Below are positions 59,780 to 64,000 of a stretch of DNA of 64,000 nt, in pieces (position 1 is the stretch's first letter; every line of letters begins with the position of its first letter). The position numbers and the translations under genes were made by a program. The stretch is from Austropuccinia psidii (lineage: Eukaryota > Basidiomycota > Pucciniomycetes > Pucciniales > Sphaerophragmiaceae): assembly GCA_023105745.1 (NCBI GenBank), contig JALGQZ010000017.1:2638001-2702000 (forward strand), read 5' to 3'. Under the pieces are notes generated by a model that saw only the letters and a list, made by a program, of their open reading frames with translations, was not told where the DNA came from and did no database searches.

Positions 59780-59795
59780 TGGGGGCCTGGCAGTG
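59780..59795 (+). promoter_or_regulatory. Primer binding site and candidate leader donor of C2
   Basis: TGGGGGCCTGGCAGTG starts two bases after the LTR and matches the D and A sites. The candidate splice donor GGCA|GTGATA (intron from 59793) lies inside its 3' end, so priming and splicing signals overlap. Confidence 0.6.
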
Positions 59796-60280
59796 ATATT
59801 TACTCTAAAAAACTTTTAAAAAAGATTCTAATTGGGTTTATCCAATAATAAATTACAATTATAACCATGAAATTATATAATAATTTTATATTTATTGATT
59901 TTATATACTATTGAGGCATTTGGAAAGCAATTATACTGTATTACACATGGTTTTATACATCCTTAGAATTGCAAGAGCTTTCTTTGAGTGAATCTAGTAA
60001 TTAAAAAAGATATTTTATAAATTAAAAATAATTTTATATTACAAATTCATTTTATAAAAAGAATCATATTCCTTTTTTATTTTATTCTTTAAAAATAAAA
60101 ACAAAAAATAATAAAAAAAACATAATAAAAAAAAAGTTATTTTTATGCATTTTAATTTCATTTCTTTATTTATTTTCATTTTTTTAAGATATAAAAGCAA
60201 TTTTTATGTGGAAAATCACCATATCTTACCAAAAATAACACTTCTTATATAAAAGCCTTATATTTGTTTGTCTTTTTTAG
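59793..60280 (+). other. Candidate leader intron 1 of C2
   Basis: 488 bp, donor GTGATA (weaker than GTAAGT), acceptor in a good pyrimidine tract GTTTGTCTTTTTTAG, next exon starting TGTTTGAAGAC. Splicing places the A of GGCA before TG and creates ATG. No other feature is seen in this AT-rich leader. Confidence 0.48.
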
Positions 60281-60671
60281 TGTTTGAAGACAATACATCA
60301 GAGGGAAACCAAGCCACTGTTGAAAGATTGGTGGAAGAAACTTGTCCAAGTTCCCCAACACAAACAATCACTAAGAAAAAGAAAGCTAAGAAATTAGACT
60401 TTCTAGGACCCACTATTCAGGACTCTGAAGGTTATCACCTCATTTATAAATCGCCATAAGAAGAATTCCTGTTCTGAAGTCCTCTTATTTCTTATTTCTT
60501 AAAACATGACTACCAGAAGAGGCTCCCAATACTCCATCCAATCAGATGGAGCTAGACTCAGAGGTAGAATTGATTCCTCAAAAGGGAAAAGGAAGGGCAA
60601 TATCCCCAGTGGAACAGAATCCACACAAGGAAGTGCCTTATCTCAAAGACAAGTCCCAGAAGTCCCCATGA
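60281..60671 (+). CDS. C2 spliced accessory protein, two exons
   Basis: Exon 60281-60430 is open from the acceptor. A candidate 86-bp intron (60431-60516; donor GTTATC, weak; acceptor ACTACCAG) joins it in phase to a frame that overlaps the Gag start and ends in TGA at 60669-60671. The product would be about 95 aa, with an acidic N-terminus, a KKKKAKK basic patch, then an acidic and Pro/Gln-rich part. It is the same layout as A1 and D, but the second exon closes early, so this copy may be shortened. Function unknown. Confidence 0.5.
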
Positions 60672-61624
60672 TATCTGAACCAGAGTTGGAACTAAGTATG
60701 CGTGACTCAAACAGGTACAAATCAAATTCAGAGGCCTCAAATAGACATTTATATGAGCCAATACAAACAGTACTACACAGTGTAACAGACTTAAGTCACC
60801 AAGACTATAACCAAGTCTTAATGAAGGAAGCACCTCAATTAAAAGAATGGCCAACATTCACAGGAGAAGATGAATATGACCACATGTCATTCATCAAGAC
60901 AATTGACATGCTACAAGGAGATTATGCCATACCAGATGAATTAATCACTGCAATATTACATTCATTGTTTGAGAAATCTGAAAAAAGATGGTATTATGGC
61001 ATAAGACAAACAAATGGCAAAAACACCTGGTCTTGGTGGAAACAAGAAATAATCACCAAGTGGGCTAATGATGCCTGGAGGTACAAGATAGAGAATGTAG
61101 TTGAAAATTCTTTCTTTGACCCAGACAAAGACAAACCTTTAACTTGGTTCTTAGAACTAGTTGAAAGACTAAATTCACTGTACCCAGAAATGTCACAAAA
61201 GATGGTGCACATGAAAATACTTAAGAAATGTGGGGGAGAGTTAGAACATTCCCTAAGAAGCAAGTGTTTCAAACCATGCTCCACAGAAGAGTAAATCAAT
61301 GCACTAGAGGAAATAGTGACAAGAACAAAAATTGGCAGAAATTGGCAGAAATTGGACATTAAAAGTCCAAATAAGCCCTCTATCAAAAAATATAAATCAA
61401 AAGAAGCTTTCAAGCCCAATATATCCAGCAATAATGAGCAAAAAAAATGCCATGAATGTGGAAGTATTGGACACTTAGCCAACAACTGCCTCAAAAAGGC
61501 AAAGATTAATGAAATTGTGGAAACAGAAAAACACAATGACAAAGAGGAGGAATCTGACTATGAAAAAGAAACAGAAGAGTCAGAAATTTCAGAAAGTGAT
61601 GTAATTAATATAATTAATGTATAA
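60506..61624 (+). pseudogene. gag: Element C2 Gag
   Basis: The Gag frame starts at ATG 60506, inside candidate intron 2 and 11 bases from its end. The Gag domain (LKEWPTFTGEDEYDHMSF ... WSWWKQEIITKWANDAWRY) is clearly homologous to that of family A. A stop TAA at 61292-61294 interrupts it; the same frame continues with the CCHC knuckle CHECGSIGHLANNC (about 61450-61490) to a second TAA at 61622-61624. Beyond that the same frame leads into the protease. It would form the particle shell and bind RNA; the stops make this copy inactive. Confidence 0.88.
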
Positions 61625-64000
61625 ATTAATAATATTGATATAATTTATGAAGTACTAGATGTTAACTCAAACTTAACACAAGTTGGAACATCTGAGACAA
61701 ACCTGACAAATATACAAGATACCAAAATTTACAGAACCAAACCTGCAACAAGAATGGGATATACAGCTGGAAAATCAAGTATAAGTATTGTTATGGTTGA
61801 TAACCAAGAAGGGAAGGTGAACTTGGATACAGGAGCATATTGTACCTGTGTTGGTAAAAGCTATTTAAAAACCATTTGTCCAGATTGGCAAGAAAAACGT
61901 ACGCCAATACAAGGTGTCAAATTTAGTAGTGCAAGTGAGAGCATGAAGCCCCTTGGAATAATTGATTTGAAAATCATTTTTCCTCACCCCACACAATGTG
62001 TCAGAATTAATGTAGAGTTTGTAGTAATGGACAACTGTACTAGTAATCACTTCATACTTGGAAATGACTACTTGTCAATTCATGGTATAGATATCTCTAA
62101 GCAAAAATATAGATATTTTACCATAGGAGACAACAAAAGACAAAAGTTTGGCTTCTTAAATAATGAAAAACAAATTAAAGTTATTAAGAATGAAGAGAAA
62201 AATCCAGAAAAGGAACTTTCCATATCTGAACAACTCAAAGAGGCAGAATTAAATCAAGAATTAACAGAAAAAATGAAAGAACAATTGATTGATGTCTTAT
62301 TCAAGTACAAAAATTCCTTTGCAACTGACAAAGAGCCACTAGGTTCCATAATTGGGCATGAGCTGGATATAATTCTTAATGTGGAAAAACCTTACACACC
62401 TTTCCTGAGGAGACCTGCTTACCCAGCTATTCCAAGGGCTAGAGAAGCCTTGAAGTACACATTAAAGCATTAATGGACCTTGGAGTATTAAGAAAAGTAG
62501 GACATAATGAACAGGTAGAGGTCACTACACCTGTCATTATAGCTCGGCATAATGGAAAATCAAGAATGGTAGGAGACTTCAGAGCCCTGAACACTTATAC
62601 CATTCCAGACAGATATTCAATACCCAGAATCCATGAGACATTGACACAATTGTCACAAGCGAAGTTCATTAGAGCCATGGATTCTTTAAAGGGTTTTCAT
62701 CAAAATGTCTTAACAGAACATGCGAAGAAACGACTAAGGATAATAGTCCACTGTGAGATTTTTGAATACTTGAGAATGCCATTTGGTATAAAGAATGCAC
62801 CTTCCCATTATCAAAGGATGATGAATACCATATTTCCTAAAGAATTATCAGAAGGATGGTTAATTATCTATATTGATGATATCATAATTTTCTCAGAAAC
62901 TTGAGAAAATCACCTTACAAGACTAGAAAGGGTACTACAAAAAATAGTGCAAGTGAATATGAAAATTTCCTTGAAAAAGTGTCATTTTGCATATAGTGAA
63001 CCAAAATCACTAGGACATGTTGTATCTGGACTTAGTCTAGGCATAGACAAGAATAAAGTAGCAGCAGTACTACTTAAGCCAATGCCTCAAACCAAAAAAT
63101 GAATGCAATCATTTCTAGGATTTGCTGGTTACTATAGACAGCATATAAAGGGATTTGCAAAAATTTCCAAATCTTGGTATAAACTATGTGACCAACAAAC
63201 AGTTTATGAAATGACAGAAGAAAGAGTCAAGGAATATGAAGAATTTAAAGATTCCATAACAAATTCCCCATTTCTTCTAATGGCAGATTGGAAACTACCC
63301 TTTAAACTTTACATTAATGCTTGGGGAGAAGGACTAGGTGCTGCACTACACCAGACACAAATTATCAATGATAAACCAGTGGAAGGACCAATGTGTTTTC
63401 TTTAAAAACAGATAAAGTCAACACCGGCAAGATATAGAGCAAGCCAAATGGAACGCCTCTGCTTAGTGTGGGCTTTAGAGAAATCATATTATTACTTGGA
63501 TGGAACAGTATTTGATGTGATTACAGACTGTAATGCTGTAAAATCTCTATTAAATATGAAAACTCCAAATAGACATATGCTGAGATGTCAAAGTGCTATC
63601 AAAGAATATAGAGGAAATATCACTATTGTCCATAAATCTGGTACTAATCATAAAAATGCAGATGGTCTTAGCAGATGGGCTCTAGCAAATACCCCTGACA
63701 ATCCAGCATGGGTACCACAGGGAGAGCACCATATAGAAGGAATATGTGTTACAGACATTGGCACAGAAGTCTTTCACCAAGTTAAATAAAGCTATAATAT
63801 AGACAATAGTTGCTATATCCTAAGCCAACTTCCAATGAAAGACTGCAAAGATCCATCACTTTCATCAAAATTAGATGAAACATAGAAAAAGGCATATGAT
63901 GAGGGAAGATTCCACCTCCTTGATGGAATCCTTTACCATAGAACAAAACACACATGTGTTATGGCCTTAACAGATAGAACCCTGATAAACACTCTTTTAC
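61625..64000 (+). pseudogene. pol: Element C2 Pol (protease, RT, RNase H), runs off the window
   Basis: Protease with a normal D-T-G (61826-61834) in the frame of Gag. A one-base deletion near 62455 shifts the frame. Reverse transcriptase with [18 protein letters not shown] and IIYIDDIII (62473-62904). RNase H with [15 protein letters not shown], where the expected catalytic Asp of YIDA is Asn, and [20 protein letters not shown] (63448-63789). The start of the integrase region follows to the window end. In-frame stops: TGA 62902, TGA 63100, TAA 63403, TAA 63787 and a later TAG. Gag-Pol order is as in A. Unlike A1 and A2 there is no stop at the RNase H/integrase junction. Confidence 0.88.

Overview
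This window looks like one large pile of transposable elements from a very repeat-rich, AT-rich fungal genome. I recognise the main Gag-Pol protein text and several other decayed reading frames as those of the myrtle rust fungus Austropuccinia psidii (Pucciniales, Basidiomycota). That is recognition from memory and not a search; a related rust is the alternative. I see no intact host housekeeping gene, rRNA, tRNA or CRISPR array.

Layout. Left edge (1-10251): a nest of at least five levels. A protein-coding repeat remnant (family K, 9977-10076) was hit by LTR J (remnant 9432-9976). LTR J was hit by Ty3-type element D (minus strand, 6523-9431). D was hit in its gag region by element B1 (minus, 1927-6522). 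B1 was hit in its protease gene by LTR C1 (1-1926). Next come a solo LTR of family A with a perfect target duplication (10252-12078), a 176-bp tandem duplication, and a decayed Tnp2 (CACTA/EnSpm) transposase gene (about 14841-17177). From 17555 to about 37190 lies element B2 (plus strand). It contains a full-length young element A1 (19853-29941, minus), a truncated D-type LTR (31262-32405) and a solo LTR E (34808-36707). From 37191 to 44111 are a family F LTR fragment, a second K remnant, an integrase/chromodomain remnant and a second Tnp2 remnant. Element A2 (44112-54164, minus) follows. Family H, a decayed protein gene (54498-57540), is split by solo LTR F1 (55620-56677). The right edge (57826-64000) is the 5' half of element C2 (plus).

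Elements A, C and D are related Ty3/mdg4 (gypsy-like) retrotransposons. Their Gag-Pol order is Gag, CCHC knuckle, aspartic protease, reverse transcriptase, RNase H, integrase, and in A a chromodomain-like C-terminus. All full copies carry stop codons.

The most interesting signal is a shared 5' gene architecture in A, C and D. The Gag-Pol start codon lies inside a short candidate intron (64-86 bp), 11-20 bases before its 3' splice site. If that intron is removed, a small upstream exon is joined to a second long open frame that overlaps the start of Gag. In C and D a leader intron would also create the ATG of the upstream exon across the splice junction. So one RNA could give Gag-Pol when unspliced and a separate accessory protein (about 282 aa in A1) when spliced. 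Copy A2 has lost both the splice donor and the second frame. I know of no description of this in rust retrotransposons; RNA data would decide it.
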